A stretch of DNA of 64,000 nucleotides from Corallium rubrum (GCA_964035015.1 OZ036001.1:13987422-14051421); one strand, 5' to 3'; counted from the stretch's first letter, positions 49,972 to 62,600 are shown. The notes: generated by a model from the letters alone, not told the origin. Numbers and translations are program-made.

Positions 49972-50362
49972 TCAACAATAAACACTTTACTTCAAGCGTC
50001 GAGGGAAACAGTGTGTTTTGTGGCCCCGAGACCACCGTTGGTTCCCTGGGCGAAGTCGAGAGCAACAACGAAGGGTCCCACAAAACACACTGTTTTCCCG
50101 AGGTTATATCAAGTGTTACATGACAACAAAAATGTTGAGTAAAATCGTCAGACATTGTTGAATGAAGGAAATCTGGAAAAACAAAGACAAACTAGACCTG
50201 ACAATCTACTCCCGGTTTTCATATTTTCCCCTAGGGAAAAATAAATGTAATTCGCTCGCTGCCATGGGTTACGTGGGAAACATCACAATTGGATCGCTAC
50301 GCGAGATCCACTCGACCAATCAAAAAGCTAGAAAAACGGACTTTGACACATTTGATATATAA
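49972..50362 (-). mobile_element. hairpin-tailed element, TTATATA family, copy d
   Basis: Minus strand: TGTTATATATCAAATGTGTC, CCAAT box (TTTTGATTGGTCGAG), right end CTTGATATAAC, then a hairpin tail sharing GGTGGTCTCGGGGCCACAAA with copy a at 23.3 kb, with tip CTCGACTTCGCCCAGGG. Confidence 0.6.
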
Positions 50363-50417
50363 CAAAGTTGTAATGGATAACGGCCAAATGCATTCGCTAG
50401 TAACACGGTTATTAACT

Positions 50418-51005
50418 TCTTATTAACCGAACGCGAGGTCTTTACAGAGAAATATCGGACCTCGGTCTTTTTGGTACAGACCGAGCCCGTAGGGCGAGGT
50501 TTGTACACAAAGACCGAGGTCTGATATTTCTCTGTAAAGACCGAGCAAGCGAGGTTAATAAAAAGTTTATTATATGGCATTTTGAAACAACAAACCTTAC
50601 ATTTATACCTTGTCATGATACGTACTTTAGTCAGTTTAGTGTGACCTCGAGCGTGTGACATAAACTCATCGTTTTCAATGTTGTTGCTTTTCTTGTCATC
50701 GCTTTCGGACTCCTAAACTCGCTTCCAGATTGCTCTCGTCCCAATCATACATAATTTAGTCCTCAGGTTGTTGAATTCACAAAATTCTTGCGGTTTTCTT
50801 TCGTTGTTTAGTTGCAAACAACATGGCAACCTCGTACCCAGGGCCCTTATCTCCGCTAGATAAGGGCCCTGGGTACGAGGTTGACAACATGGCTGACAAT
50901 ATCCGTAATCGACCGGTCGATTACGGAAAATAATCGACCGGCACGTGACACGTCTCGGCCAATGAGAACACACGATTTCAACGGAAGTAACTTGTGCCAT
51001 ATAAT
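50418..51005 (-). mobile_element. hairpin-tailed MITE, TTATTATATGGC family, copy e
   Basis: Minus strand: TTATTATATGGCACAAGTTA, CCAAT box (CTCATTGGCCGAG), TIR TGCCATATAATAAAC, hairpin tail 50418-50565 (TTATTAACCTCGCTTGCTCG..., stem TCTTTACAGAGAAATATC). A perfect foldback at 50827-50882 (CCTCGTACCCAGGGCCCTTA with its complement) is nested inside. Confidence 0.65.
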
Positions 51006-52380
51006 AATATACAATAACTAGAAATACATGATCGCAACAACCCCTCGCCCACTTTAAATATATACATTTTTGTAAACCACCCAAACCACAACCACCACAC
51101 ACACCACACTTTCTGGGTTGTTTTTTTTTTTTAGTATTTAAGTCTATTATAGTTTTTATATTTAGTCTATTATACTTTTAGTATGTAATAAAAAAATGAA
51201 CAGCCTTAAAAATTTTGAATAGAAAGAGAGAAACAAACCAGTATAACATCAAAGAAAATTCATTGGCAAAGTCCATCTGTATTGACACACCGAAAGAGCA
51301 TACAAAGTCAATATTAAAAAAGAAACAACGAGATGAACCAAATAACAAATTTTCATTCAAAATAGATAATAGTGGCCAAGAAAAGACACAATACCACGTC
51401 CTAGCGTCCAAAGACAACTGCAGACAAGAATATTATTTATATTGCATGATTTTTCAAGACTCATCTAAACTGGTAAATATGAATCTCCTACCGTTAAACT
51501 TTCTTCTGCTTCTGTCACCACAAACACTGCCAATTCAGTCTATACTCTTTTCAGAATTCAGATTGTTTTTCTCGTTCGGTTTCTTACTTTTCAAGACCTA
51601 AAAAGCCGTTTGTTTCAAACTGATTTCTTCATCGTTCTCCCTCGAGTTAAGTAGAATACACCAGAGCAGAATTCTTTACAGGCTTTGGCCAGTTTCAGGA
51701 CACAGTGTCGTTTTCGGTCTTCGTTGTGACGGTTACAAGTACCCTGCTATCCGAACTGCGAAAGTTGCGGATTTGTTGATATATATACAAACATCTCGCA
51801 GAATTTCTTTCCCACTTGCGTGTAATTTCGCGTGTAAGTGAACTCCACGCGTGTCGAGATTAGCACCCTCACCCGGGCTCCGGGCCTTCGGCCCTACGCC
51901 CGGGCTCGGGGATGATACAATCTCGATTGTAATTCGCTAAAAACCTACGGACAATTCTGATGTCTTTCCACCTACAAAATATCAAATTAAAAAGCTGGCC
52001 AGCGGTTTGAGCAATAACAAACATGGCCGCCGGGACTTTTAGGAGTGACGATCAGAAGTGAATTAATCGGCCGGATTTGGCAAATTTTGTTGACACCAAA
52101 ACCAAAAAGAAAAACCAAGCGAGCTACACATACAGCTGTTAGAGTTTAAAGCAGTATTTGAAAGAGAAAAAAGTAAGTGAACCTCAAACTGAAGACGGTG
52201 TGATATGATTCACTTTTTTATCTTACTTTCAACTTTCAATGTATAAAACTCCTTAAAGGCTTCTACATTTATAATTGTGTAATAAAACAATTAGTGAATT
52301 CGGTTGTCGCATGATAGCTTGTGTTATCAAGCCTTGGTTTGAATTATCTGCCAGAGTCGGACTGGCTTCGTATTAGGGGC
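51006..52380. other. stretch with no recognised gene
   Basis: A frame at 51215-51601 is lysine/asparagine-rich and unrecognised. A strong hairpin, ACCCGGGCTCCGGGCCTTCGGCCCTACGCCCGGG, lies at about 51869-51904. Otherwise nothing. Confidence 0.4.
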
Positions 52381-52390
52381 GTTACGGAGG

Positions 52391-52393
<3 letters not shown>

Positions 52394-52429
<36 letters not shown>
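52394..52429. repeat. (AT)n microsatellite
   Basis: Pure AT run of about 36 bp. Confidence 0.95.
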
Positions 52430-52432
<3 letters not shown>

Positions 52433-54650
52433 CTATTTAGTGGCAACAAATAAGAAAATTCGACGAAAAACATTTTTGCGATATGAGAATGTCCACATTC
52501 TTTCTTGTTACATGTTTTTTTTAAGCCATAAGAACGAGAAAGGTACGATATTTCAAATTCTCGAAGTGATTATTTTCTCTATTCGTTCATATATGCTGTA
52601 GAGCTGATGGAGGAAATTAATAATTGAAAAAAAAGTGGGGGTCACCAAGTGTCTGTGAGCTAAACTAGGTTGAAGCTTTAACATGGAGTATTTCCCTATC
52701 ATTTCATCTATATACGAAACCACGTAACAAATTTTTACTGATTTTTTTTAAAAGATTAAGCTAATTTATTTGGCCTCCTTGGTGACATTTTTATGTGTTT
52801 CGTCACTAACACTTGGATACATCTTGAATCACGACAGATTGCAATGTGTAATAAGTATGACGTGCCAAGGTGGACAATATTAGTTACCCCAAATATATTT
52901 AAAACGGACCTCGCAAATATAGTACGAAAGCCATAAATATAATACCAATCACCCAATAATAATACGAACTTCCCAAATATAATACGAACTTCCCAAATAT
53001 AATACCAATTACCCAAATAGAATACGAACTCCCCAAATATAATACGAACTTCCCAAATATAATACGAACTCCCCAAATATAATACCAATTACCCAAATAT
53101 AATACAAACTTCTCAAATATAATACGAACTTCTCAAATATAATACAAACTTCTCAAATATAACACGAACTTCTCAAATATAATACGAACTTCTCAAATAT
53201 AATATGAACTTCTCAAATATAATATGAACTTCTCAAATATAATACGAACTTCCCAAATATAATACGAACTTCTCAAATATAATACGAACTTCCCAAATAT
53301 AATACGAACTTCCCAAATATAATACGAACTTCTCAAATATAATAAGAATTACCCAAATATAATATGAACTTCTCAAATATAATACGAACTTCCCAAATAT
53401 AATATGAATTTCTCAAACATAATACGAACTTCCCAAATATAATACGAACTTCTCAAATATAATACCAATTACCCAAATATAATACGAACTCCCCAAATAT
53501 AATACGAACTTCCCAAATATAATACGAACTCCCCAAATATAATACCAATTACCCAAATATAATACAAACTTCTCAAATATAATACGAACTTCTCAAATAT
53601 AATACGAACTTCTCAAATATAACACGAACTTCTCAAATATAATACGAACTTCTCAAATATAATATGAACTTCTCAAATATAATATGAACTTCTCAAATAT
53701 AATACGAACTTCCCAAATATAATACGAACTTCTCAAATATAATACGAACTTCCCAAATATAATACGAACTTCCCAAATATAATACGAACGTCTCAAATAT
53801 AATAAGAATTACCCAAATATAATATGAACTTCTCAAATATAATACGAACTTCCCAAATATAATATGAATTTCTCAAACATAATACGAACTTCCCAAATAT
53901 AATACGAACTTCTCAAATATAATACCAATTACCCAAATATAATACGAACTCCCCAAATATAATACGAACTTCCCAAATATAATACGAACTCCCCAAATAT
54001 AATACCAATTACCCAAATATAATACAAACTTCTAATATAATACGAACTTCTCAAATATAATACGAACTTCTCAAATATAATACGAACTTCTCAAATATAA
54101 TACGAACTTCTCAAATATAATATGAACTTCTCAAATATAATATGAACTTCTCAAATATAATACGAACTTCTCAAATATAATACGAACTTCCCAAATATAA
54201 TACGAACTTCCCAAATATAATACGAACTTCTCAAATATAATAAGAATTACCCAAATATAATATGAACTTCTCAAATATAATACAAACTTCCCAAATATAA
54301 TATGAATTTCTCAAACATAATACGAACTTCCCAAATATAATACGAACTTCTCAAATATAATACGAATTACCCAAATATAATATGAACTTCTCAAATATAA
54401 TATGAACTTCTCAAATATAATACCAATTACCCAAATATAATATGAACTTCCCAAATATAATACGAACTTCTCAAATATAATACCAATTACCCAAATATAA
54501 CATGAACTTCCCAAATATAATACGAACTTCTCAAATATAATACGAATTACCCAAATATAATACGAACTTCCCAAATATAATACGAACTTCTCAAATATAA
54601 TACGAGTTACCCAAATATAATATGAACTTCCCAAATATAATACGAACTTG

Positions 54651-54780
54651 TCATTGTTGTCATTGCTCTGATGAAGGTCTGAGTCAACAGGCCGAAAGCT
54701 TAGCAAAGAAATATTTTACGTGGTGTTTCCACAAAACTTATTTATATTACTTTATCGCCATGAAAACGTTCAAAGAATTA
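54651..54780 (+). mobile_element. Penelope terminal-repeat segment in array, copy 1
   Basis: 130 bp, TCATTGTTGTCATTGCTCTG to CGTTCAAAGAATTA. It matches the 3' terminal repeat of the 13-15 kb element nearly base for base, and is flanked on both sides by 20-bp units. Confidence 0.9.
54661..54709 (+). ncRNA. minimal hammerhead ribozyme, array copy 1
   Basis: Core CTGATGA and GAAA intact. Stem II GGTCT/AGGCC keeps pairing through a G-U pair. Palindromic AGCT stem III. Stem I CATTGCT/AGCAAAG. Confidence 0.7.
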
Positions 54781-55314
54781 ATAATACGAACTTCTCAAAT
54801 ATAATACCAATTACCCAAATATAATATGAACTTCTCAAATATAATATGAACTTCTCAAATATAATACGAACTTCCCAAATATAATACCAATTACCCAAAT
54901 ATAATATGAACTTCTCAAATATAATACCAATTACCCAAATATAATATGAACTTCCCATATATAATACGAACTTCCCAAATATAATACCAATTACCCAAAT
55001 ATAATATGAACTTCCCAAATATAATACGAACTTCTCAAATATAATACGAACTTCTCAAATATAATACGAACTTCCCAAATATAATATGAATTTCTCAAAT
55101 ATAATACGAACTTCCCAAATATAATACGAACTTCTCAAATATAATACGAATTACCCAAATACAATATGAACTTCTCAAATATAATATGAACTTCTCAAAT
55201 ATAATACCAATTACCCAAATATAATATGAACTTCCCAAATATAATACGAACTTCTCAAATATAATACGAATTACCCAAATATAATATGAACTTCCCAAAT
55301 ATAATACGAACTTG

Positions 55315-55444
55315 TCATTGTTGTCATTGCTCTGATGAAGGCCTGAGTCAACAGGCCGAAAGCTTAGCAAAGAAATATTTTACGTGGTGTTTCCACAAAA
55401 CTTATTTATATTACTTTATCGCCATGAAAACGTTCAAAGAATTA
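55315..55444 (+). mobile_element. Penelope terminal-repeat segment in array, copy 2
   Basis: Same 130 bp, 664 bp after copy 1. The flanking array variants on each side repeat in the same order. Confidence 0.9.
55325..55373 (+). ncRNA. minimal hammerhead ribozyme, array copy 2
   Basis: Core CTGATGA...GAAA intact, stem II GGCCT/AGGCC perfect. Confidence 0.7.
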
Positions 55445-56118
55445 ATAATACGAACTTCTCAAATATAATACCAATTACCCAAATATAATATGAACTTCTC
55501 AAATATAATATGAACTTCTCAAATATAATACGAACTTCCCAAATATAACACCAATTACCCAAATATAATATGAACTTCTCAAATATAATATGAACTTTTC
55601 AAATATAATATGAACTTTTCAAATATAATACCAATTACCCAAATATAATATGAACTTCCCAAATATAATACGAACTTCCCAAATATAATACCAATTACCC
55701 AAATATAATATGAACTTCCCAAATATAATACGAACTTCTCAAATATAATACGAACTTCCCAAATATAATATGAATTTCTCAAATATAATACGAACTTCCC
55801 AAATATAGTACGAACTTCTCAAATATAATACGAATTACCCAAATATAATATGAACTTCTCAAATATAATATGAACTTCTCAAATATAATACCAATTACCC
55901 AAATATAATATGAACTTCCCAAATATAATACGAACTTCTCAAATATAATACCAATTACCCAAATATAACATGAACTTCCCAAATATAATACGAACTTCTC
56001 AAATATAATACGAATTACCCAAATATAATACGAACTTCCCAAATATAATACGAACTTCTCAAATATAATACGAATTACCCAAATATAATATGAACTTCCC
56101 AAATATAATACGAACTTG

Positions 56119-56248
56119 TCATTGTTGTCAATGCTCTGATGAAGGCCTGAGTCAACAGGCCGAAAGCTTAGCAAAGAAATATTTTACGTGGTGTTTCCAC
56201 AAAACTTATTTATATTACTTTATCGCCATGAAAACGTTCAAAGAATTA
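56119..56248 (+). mobile_element. Penelope terminal-repeat segment in array, copy 3
   Basis: Same 130 bp, 804 bp after copy 2; the spacing difference of 140 bp equals seven 20-bp units. Confidence 0.9.
56129..56177 (+). ncRNA. minimal hammerhead ribozyme, array copy 3
   Basis: Core and stem II intact. Stem I starts CAATGCT rather than CATTGCT, costing one base pair. Confidence 0.65.
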
Positions 56249-56985
56249 ATAATACGAACTTCTCAAATATAATACCAATTACCCAAATATAATATGGACT
56301 TCTCAAATATAATATGAACTTCTCAAATATAATACGAACTTCCCAAATATAATACCAATTACCCAAATATAATATGAACTTCTCAAATATAATATGAACT
56401 TCTCAAATATAATACCAATTACCCAAATATAATATGAACTTCCCAAATATAATACGAACTTCCCAAATATAATACCAATTACCCAAATATAATACGAACT
56501 TCCCAAATATAATACGAACTTCCCAAATATAATACCAATTACCCAAATATAATACGAACTTCCCAAATATAATACGAACTTCCCAAATATAATACGAACT
56601 TCCCAAATATAATACGAACTTCCCAAATATAATACCAATTACCCAAATATAATACGAACTTCCCAAATATAATACGAATTTCCCAAATATAATACGAACT
56701 TCCCAAATATAATACGAATTTCCCAAATATAATACGAACTTCCCAAATATAATACGAACTTCCCAAATATAATACGAACTTCACAAATATAATACGAACT
56801 TCCCAAATATAATACCAATTACCCAAATATAATACGAACTTCCCAAATATAATACCAATTACCCAAATATAATACGAATTTCCCAAATATAATACGAACT
56901 TTGAAAACATAATACGAACTTCCTAAATATAATACGAATTTCCCAAATATAATACGAACTTTGAAAATATAATACGAACTTATAG

Positions 56986-57921
56986 ACATTTACGAGGAAA
57001 TTTACAGACGATATGTCGATGACACATTAATTCTTATCAAGCCGTCTGACATTCCTTTCGTGTTAGCTAAATTCAACTCTTTTGACAAAAGTCTTGAATT
57101 CACTGTTGATTCTTGCAATGACGGTCTTGTACACTTTTTAGATATCAAAATTTCGTCAGATGGTATTGACGTTTACCGTAAAAATACTCACACCGGTCAA
57201 TATACTCATTTCTCTAGTTTTGAACCGTTTTCTGGCAAAACTGCATGGATAAAATCGCTTTTTCATAGAGCCTCTAAAATATGTAGCACTAATAAACTTT
57301 TTGAAAGTCAGATTTCTAATTTAAAGTAATTTATGTCCTGGAACGGTTTCCCTAGCAACATAAGAAACTCAACTGATTAATAAATTAAAGAATAAACTCT
57401 CCTTCCTTCTGCTATAAATAACACATCTGATGAGTTAGATAATCTGCCAAAAATCTGGTTTCGTATTCCATACCTCGGTAAACGAGGTGAAAATCTAGTT
57501 AAAGGATGCATAAATAAAGTCCGACGTTGCCTAATAGACCTCTTGCAGATGACGTCAAAACGATGCATCTGGAGGACAACTTCAAAGTTCCGACGTTCAA
57601 CAGAGCAAATAATGAATGAAAATTCTATAGTTTATAAGCATTTGTCCTCCACCAAGGGAATAAGTGCAAGTGGTCTATAGAGAACCTGTTAATTTTATTG
57701 TGATTTACAACACCAAAAAGGTTTCTTATTTTCTGTCAAACAAAGACAACATTCCGGATAATTTACGAAGTAACATTGTTTACCAAATTTCTTGTTCAGA
57801 CTGCGGTCAAAGATACATAACATTGGTAAAACCGAGCGTTGTCTCATTTTGGAAGTATAGTGTTGGTGTTTTTCGAAATAAAAACACCTTGCATGTCCGC
57901 GAATCGTGGGTTTTTGAATAA
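56986..57921 (+). pseudogene. decayed Penelope-like element: RT end and GIY-YIG
   Basis: Starts exactly where the 20-bp array stops. It reads IYEEIYRRYVDDTLILI (catalytic YVDD at 57012-57023), FLDIKISSDGIDVYRK, and FMSWNGFPSN after an in-frame TAA (57328-57330). Further on, RIPYLGKRGENLVKG, then the endonuclease part NIVYQISCSDCGQRYI, where a two-base insertion breaks the frame before IGKTER. The N-terminal two-thirds of the RT is missing. A different Penelope subfamily from the 13-15 kb element. Confidence 0.85.
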
Positions 57922-57929
57922 AGGTATAT

Positions 57930-58190
57930 AGCGTTGTTGTTGTACTTACTTTTAGTTTAGCTAATAAATTAGGTTAGTAAATAGCTGATCGTTAAATACA
58001 TAAAACAAATAACACTGTACATACATGGTAAGTTAAGGTAACCTAGCAATAGTAAAAAAAAATAGATATCAATAAAAGTGACCTTTGACGGGAGTTTGCC
58101 CTTCTTGTCCTTTTATCGTTCCAGCGTCCCTGGTAACTTCTACGTTGTCGAAGTTCATCTGGGAATTAAGAGTCCACCACAGAATATTCG
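57930..58190. other. stretch with no recognised feature
   Basis: AT-rich, perhaps the 3' untranslated part of the decayed Penelope copy. Nothing recognised. Confidence 0.35.
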
Positions 58191-58191
58191 A

Positions 58192-58354
58192 AAGCCGGTT
58201 TTCCACTAGGCGACTTTTTTCGCGCGAAGCGACTTTCTTTCTTCCGATTAGATTGTTCGATCAATAGATTTCTGATTAGTTCCAGCTCAGAGCTCATGAG
58301 ACAAAAGAAAAAGTCGCTTCGCGCGAAAAAAGTCGCCTAGTGGAAAACTGGCTT
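58192..58354. mobile_element. AAGCCGGTTTTCCACTAGGCG MITE
   Basis: Left AGCCGGTTTTCCACTAGGCG and its complement on the right. Arms include CGCGCGAAGCGACTTT. 163 bp. Confidence 0.75.
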
Positions 58355-58454
58355 AAAGTGGTCAATTGCGAAACATGCAAGTGCATACAAAAGTGGTGGA
58401 TTAAGAATCAGTAACTTGTGCTTAGTAAGACCACACAACCAGTAAACACTGTGT

Positions 58455-58575
58455 AATATATCAACAACAAGGAGTTTGAGTGTTTCATCAGGGGATCCAA
58501 ACACGAGAAAACATGGTGAAAGCACGAGGCCGACGTGTTTGGATTCCTCTGATGAAACACGATAAACGAGTTGCA
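58455..58575. repeat. inverted repeat GAGTGTTTCATCAG
   Basis: GAGTGTTTCATCAGGGGATC / CTCTGATGAAACAC, with CCAAACACG / CGTGTTTGG inside. Short GAGTGTTTCATC fragments also at 48955 and 49189. Confidence 0.6.
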
Positions 58576-58894
58576 GATATGGCATCTCAATCGAGCGATT
58601 TCAATTGAAACATGCAACTAGAATATGTGTGCATGTAATTAGAACGGGAAATAAGTGCGTGGGAAGAAATACCTTGATTAAAGATTAAAAATTGTGGCCA
58701 AACCAAATTATCAAATGAACTTGAACTTACGTTAATTAGGAAAAGGAACATGATTTTGCAGAATATTATCCGATAATACCGTAGGATTAACCTTAAAGAA
58801 ATATGTCATAGTTAGAGAATGTCTTCCCGTGTTCTGGTTATAAATACAAGCTGTAAACATAGAGTGAGTTAGAAGTTGTTGTAGTTGCAAAAAA

Positions 58895-59404
58895 ATCACA
58901 TCAGGGTTAAGTGCTCTCCGTCGTCTGAGGGCATTTGTCGACAGAGACTCGCTTCTTTCCGTCTAGAATGCAATTATTCAACCATACTTTAACTACTGTT
59001 GTGAAGTATGGAATGTTTTTGGTGCAACGCTGTCAACACGTCTGCAAAAACTTCATAACAGAGCTGCTCGAATTATTACATATACGAGCAGTGAAGTCGA
59101 TCACAAAATTGTGTTAAGTAAATTGCGATGGCAACCACTCCAAACACAAAGAATAAAAGCCAAGGCTAAGATTATGTTTAAAATTTTAAATAATATGGGA
59201 CCAAAGAGTCTCACAAACCTTTTTAGTTACAAAAAAGAGATGTCAAGTTACAATCTTCGAGACATCTCATCTACCGTTTGTTTGCCACAATCACGCACAA
59301 ACAGCATGAAAAAGAGTTTCATGTTTGATGGAGCATCCATATAATTCTTTGCCCAAAGAAATTAGGGAAAGCAATCTCTGTCGATCTTTGAACGCAAAAT
59401 CGCT
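58895..59404 (+). pseudogene. C-terminal RT fragment of a CR1/L2-like LINE
   Basis: One frame reads LSALRRLRAFVDRDSLLSV, a stop (TAG 58964-58966, where Tyr is expected), then NAIIQPYFNYCCEVWNVFG, LHNRAARIITYTSSEVDH, LRWQPLQTQRIKAKAKIMFK. A frameshift at about 59342 leads into NSLPKEIRESN. This is the post-catalytic C-terminus of CR1/L2-clade reverse transcriptases. The element is 5'-truncated as usual for LINEs. Confidence 0.85.
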
Positions 59405-59645
59405 ACTCATGACATGAAGTAATGTATATGTAAATAAAATATGTAAATAATTAAATTATATTACTATATTACCTAGATACTTTACTGACATTGTTAACTG
59501 CTTAAACTTCTATTTTTTACTATTGCTATATTCTATACTTTCTATTTCTCTTTATTGTTGTACACGCCCTTCGTGGAAACCAGCTTTTGTTGACGTTGTT
59601 AGCGTGTTTAAATAAAATTTTCTATCCTTTGTATCTAATGAGTGA
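59405..59645 (+). mobile_element. LINE 3' untranslated region
   Basis: AT-rich, with TTGTACACGCCCTTCGTGGAAACC and an AATAAAATTTT near the end, following directly on the RT fragment. The end position is approximate. Confidence 0.5.
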
Positions 59646-61570
59646 GTGTGCTGTGCCCCCTTTTAAACATTTTTTATACCAAAAACAACCCAGAAAACGA
59701 TGAATATGCTACATTCATTAATTTTCATATGCAAAGCCAAGTTATAAACTTCACATAGTCGAGCTTATTGTGTTGCAATAGCGAATAAAAAACATTGTTG
59801 GGATAAACAAACATCGCTAAGAATGGAGTAGAGGCGTCAAGAACATTAATGATTATACCAATGGTTTCTATTTTACGGTTTGTGTTCTTTATCACTAATA
59901 TAAAGTGACAAAAAAACTTCAGACTGTTCGCTATTATGAATTTCGTTTATATTATGGTGTTCACACTACATATATTTAACTTTTGGAGGGGAGTCCATAT
60001 TTACTAGTAGATTTGGACCGGGGGTCCGAACCAGGGGCGGTGCGGAGCGTAAATTTTTTGGTATTAGTTGTGGTATATAAGGTAGGGGGGGTCTGGGGGT
60101 ATCCACCCCCATAAAATTTTGAAATCTAGAGGTTCTGAAATGCAATTTCCAGCATTCTACAGAAGATATTCTTTGAAAAAATCAAGCGAGATGAAGATCT
60201 AAATGTTAAGTATTTAACGCAGTTCGATGACTTCACGACCAAATTAACGGAAACATCCATTGAATTATATCTGTCTATGACTGTGATGTGATTTAGTGAT
60301 TAATAATATTGTAGCGGTACATTCCTTATATTCAAACTGCGCAAACGGTAAGTCTACTTTAAAGATATTTCGTTTTTAAAACTGTGGGAATTGGGCAAAA
60401 TCGGAAATCAGGATTGAATGTCAATATGCGACATGGAGAAACCCGTTGGATTGTTTGGAAATGCAAACCAGGCACAACTCAGTTAGAAACATAATGGCAA
60501 TGCATAACAAACTTGTTCACTGTTCTCTTACTTAGTTTTTAAGTTTACACTTAACAGTTGTGACTCGATAGTAAAGAAAAACGTTTTGAAACATCCCAGC
60601 GATGGCCACACGCCTCGCCACCGTACCGCAAGCCATTCACAACAGCCGTCAACTCAAAACTCATCCCGGCTCAGCTTGCGTGATGCGCCGACAATACATA
60701 TGATCAGCGCAACGTCTGCCTGCTTTTGCGAACGCCAGGCGGTCAAGGTATCAGAATCGCAAAACTAATACCTTATTACCTTGTAGGATTGGTTCTTAGA
60801 TATACAAATATTCGCATCGTTCTTACCTTTGAAGGAGGAATTATGCCTTTATTTTGTTAAATATGGATTCAAGAAGGTTTTCCTTTCGTCAGATAAGTTC
60901 TAGTCGCCATATCAAAGCTTCAAAATTGTTATAAATAATTGCTCTTTGTTTCCATATTATTGAAGTATTGAACTCCAGTGTTGGGAGCTTTTCCTTGTGA
61001 AATAGGCGATACAGCCGAAACTACATGGATGATTTATATATTGAGATGTTATATATTGTTAATGTAATGAAGTGAAAAGAATTGCAGACTTCTGGCTGCG
61101 AAATAAAAGCAGTTTTAAATCGAAATAGTAAAGCGTCTGACTTTAAAATATAAATATTGTACCACCTGTGGTGAAATTTAACACCGAAAATCCGCGTTTC
61201 TTGTCAAGCCAAGGTATTAGTTTTGAGATTCTAATAGCTAAAGTCGAAGGACGCTGCGGCTGCGCGCGTCAGCGAGGACGGTACGGTACTGCGGAATACT
61301 AAACTTTTTAGTGTTTAGCTACCAGATATTTGAAATCAAACAATCATTCCGTCTCTGTTCTGTAAGAATAAGTACGTTCTGATGGAATAATTATATTATT
61401 TTACAATTAATTTCAATCTGGAGAAAAAAAGGTATTAGACTAATACCTCTAATACCTTAGCGCGCCGCCCCTGGTCCGAACTTAGGGGGGCTAAATTAAC
61501 TGGGACACCTGCAAGAGCGTAATCTACGAACGCAAACAGATTACGCGACATGGAGTATCCAAGTTATATA
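59646..61570. other. stretch with no recognised gene
   Basis: GGGGGTCTGGGGGTATCCAC near 60090 is the dispersed repeat also at 39440 and 45280. A more GC-rich patch at 60590-60745 (61-codon frame from 60586) carries no domain I recognise. Otherwise nothing. Confidence 0.4.
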
Positions 61571-61573
61571 CAG

Positions 61574-61827
61574 TGTGTCTAAAAAACCCCGGGACCCTTA
61601 GAAAATAAATTAGTATTCTTTTAAAACAACCTATTGTAGTAGTTTGAAAGCCCTAACAGCGCTGCGTTATAAATTAATCAGCACATAAGTTAAACAGGAA
61701 GAGAAAAAGCTCTTAAATACTTTCACCATGCACACACTTCAGGTTATCTTAATTTACCAGGTATAAGATAAGACCGTGTTTTTTACGTATCCGTGGCTCA
61801 GAGGTGTTCAAACTACTACAATAGGTG
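61574..61827. mobile_element. truncated mariner-like palindromic MITE
   Basis: Left end ACCCTTAGAAAATAAATTAG...CCTATTGTAGTAGTTTGAA parallels 42332-42646. The facing arm TTCAAACTACTACAATAGG stops abruptly at 61825. Confidence 0.55.
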
Positions 61828-61850
61828 CCGATCTGGGTAACCGGGCTGAC

Positions 61851-62560
61851 CATAGTAGCCCAAGCACACTGTGCGAGTATGATTACGTTAATACTATATA
61901 TAGTCTATTTTATAATTGATTTATTTTATATGGCATAGAAATGCATACTGTTAGCATGTAACTGTTCATATCCTCGTTCATAAGATCAGTGTGTATCTAT
62001 ATGACTTGTGCATTGCCCATAAAACTCAGCAGTGTTTCAAAGTCTTTATATAAATAAATACAGCTATTCTACACTACCCCCTGCTGTGTTCACCTCGCTT
62101 CACCGTCGGATAAACAACATTGTTATATTACTATTTTTACCGTAAAATATACAGGAAAATCAAATTTACTGTTCAGACTAACTGCCACCATGTAAGAGGG
62201 AAAATTCACACATATACTTACGACTAGACGACTTTAAAGTATATCTGTGAATTTTCCCTCTTACATGGTATATTAAGTAGTTAGTCTTGAACAGTAAATT
62301 TGATTTTCCTGTATATTTTACGGTAAAAATAGTAATATAACAATGTTATTTATCCGACGGAGACGAGAGGTGAACACAGCAGGGGGTAATGTATGGTAGC
62401 TGTATTTATTTATATTATTAATAAAGACTTTGAAACACTGCTCAGTTTTATGGTCAATGAACAAGTCATATAGATACATATTGATCTTATGAACGACGAT
62501 ATGAACAGTTACATGCTAACTTAACCTATTCATACTCGCAGTGTGTTTGGGCTACCTATG
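61851..62560. mobile_element. large foldback element 1 (CATAGGTAGCCCAA termini)
   Basis: Ends CATAGTAGCCCAAGCACACT and ...TGTGTTTGGGCTACCTATG. Two arms of about 350 bp pair around CTTACGACTAGACGACTT. The left arm has about 60 extra bases near its outer end. No coding signal. Confidence 0.8.
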
Positions 62561-62600
62561 GACTGACTCGTGTCACGAAATAATTTCCTCTGCCCAAGAA

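Larger units (their letters stand above)
52859..56985. repeat. 20-bp tandem array with leader and higher-order repeats, long copy
   Basis: The leader TGACGTGCCAAGGTGGACAA... through AAAACGGACCTCGCAAATAT matches 41417. About 180 units of AATATAATACGAACTTCCCA and variants follow. Variant order repeats with a 460-bp period between 53101 and about 54400 (AATACAAACT at 53101, 53561, 54021). From 54651, 130-bp Penelope terminal-repeat segments are embedded three times. Because the array lacks stops it creates many false open frames. Confidence 0.95.

Noticed and set aside
51215-51601. 128-codon Lys/Asn-rich frame as a gene
   Set aside because: No domain, no splice or homology support. AT-rich DNA gives such frames by chance.
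41458-56910. Open frames repeating FGKFVLYLGSSYYIWVIGII
   Set aside because: The 20-bp array lacks stops on the minus strand and repeats every 20 codons. Hydrophobic appearance is accidental.
52900-56985. CRISPR-like array with a leader
   Set aside because: There are no unique spacers: 20-bp units follow each other directly. The surroundings are eukaryotic, with no cas genes.
58541-58575. CTGATGA near 58541 as another hammerhead
   Set aside because: It is part of the GAGTGTTTCATCAG inverted repeat. There is no stem II followed by GAAA.
60586-60768. GC-richer 60-codon frame as an exon
   Set aside because: All three frames are partly open and none shows a recognisable motif. A GTATCA donor-like site alone is not enough.
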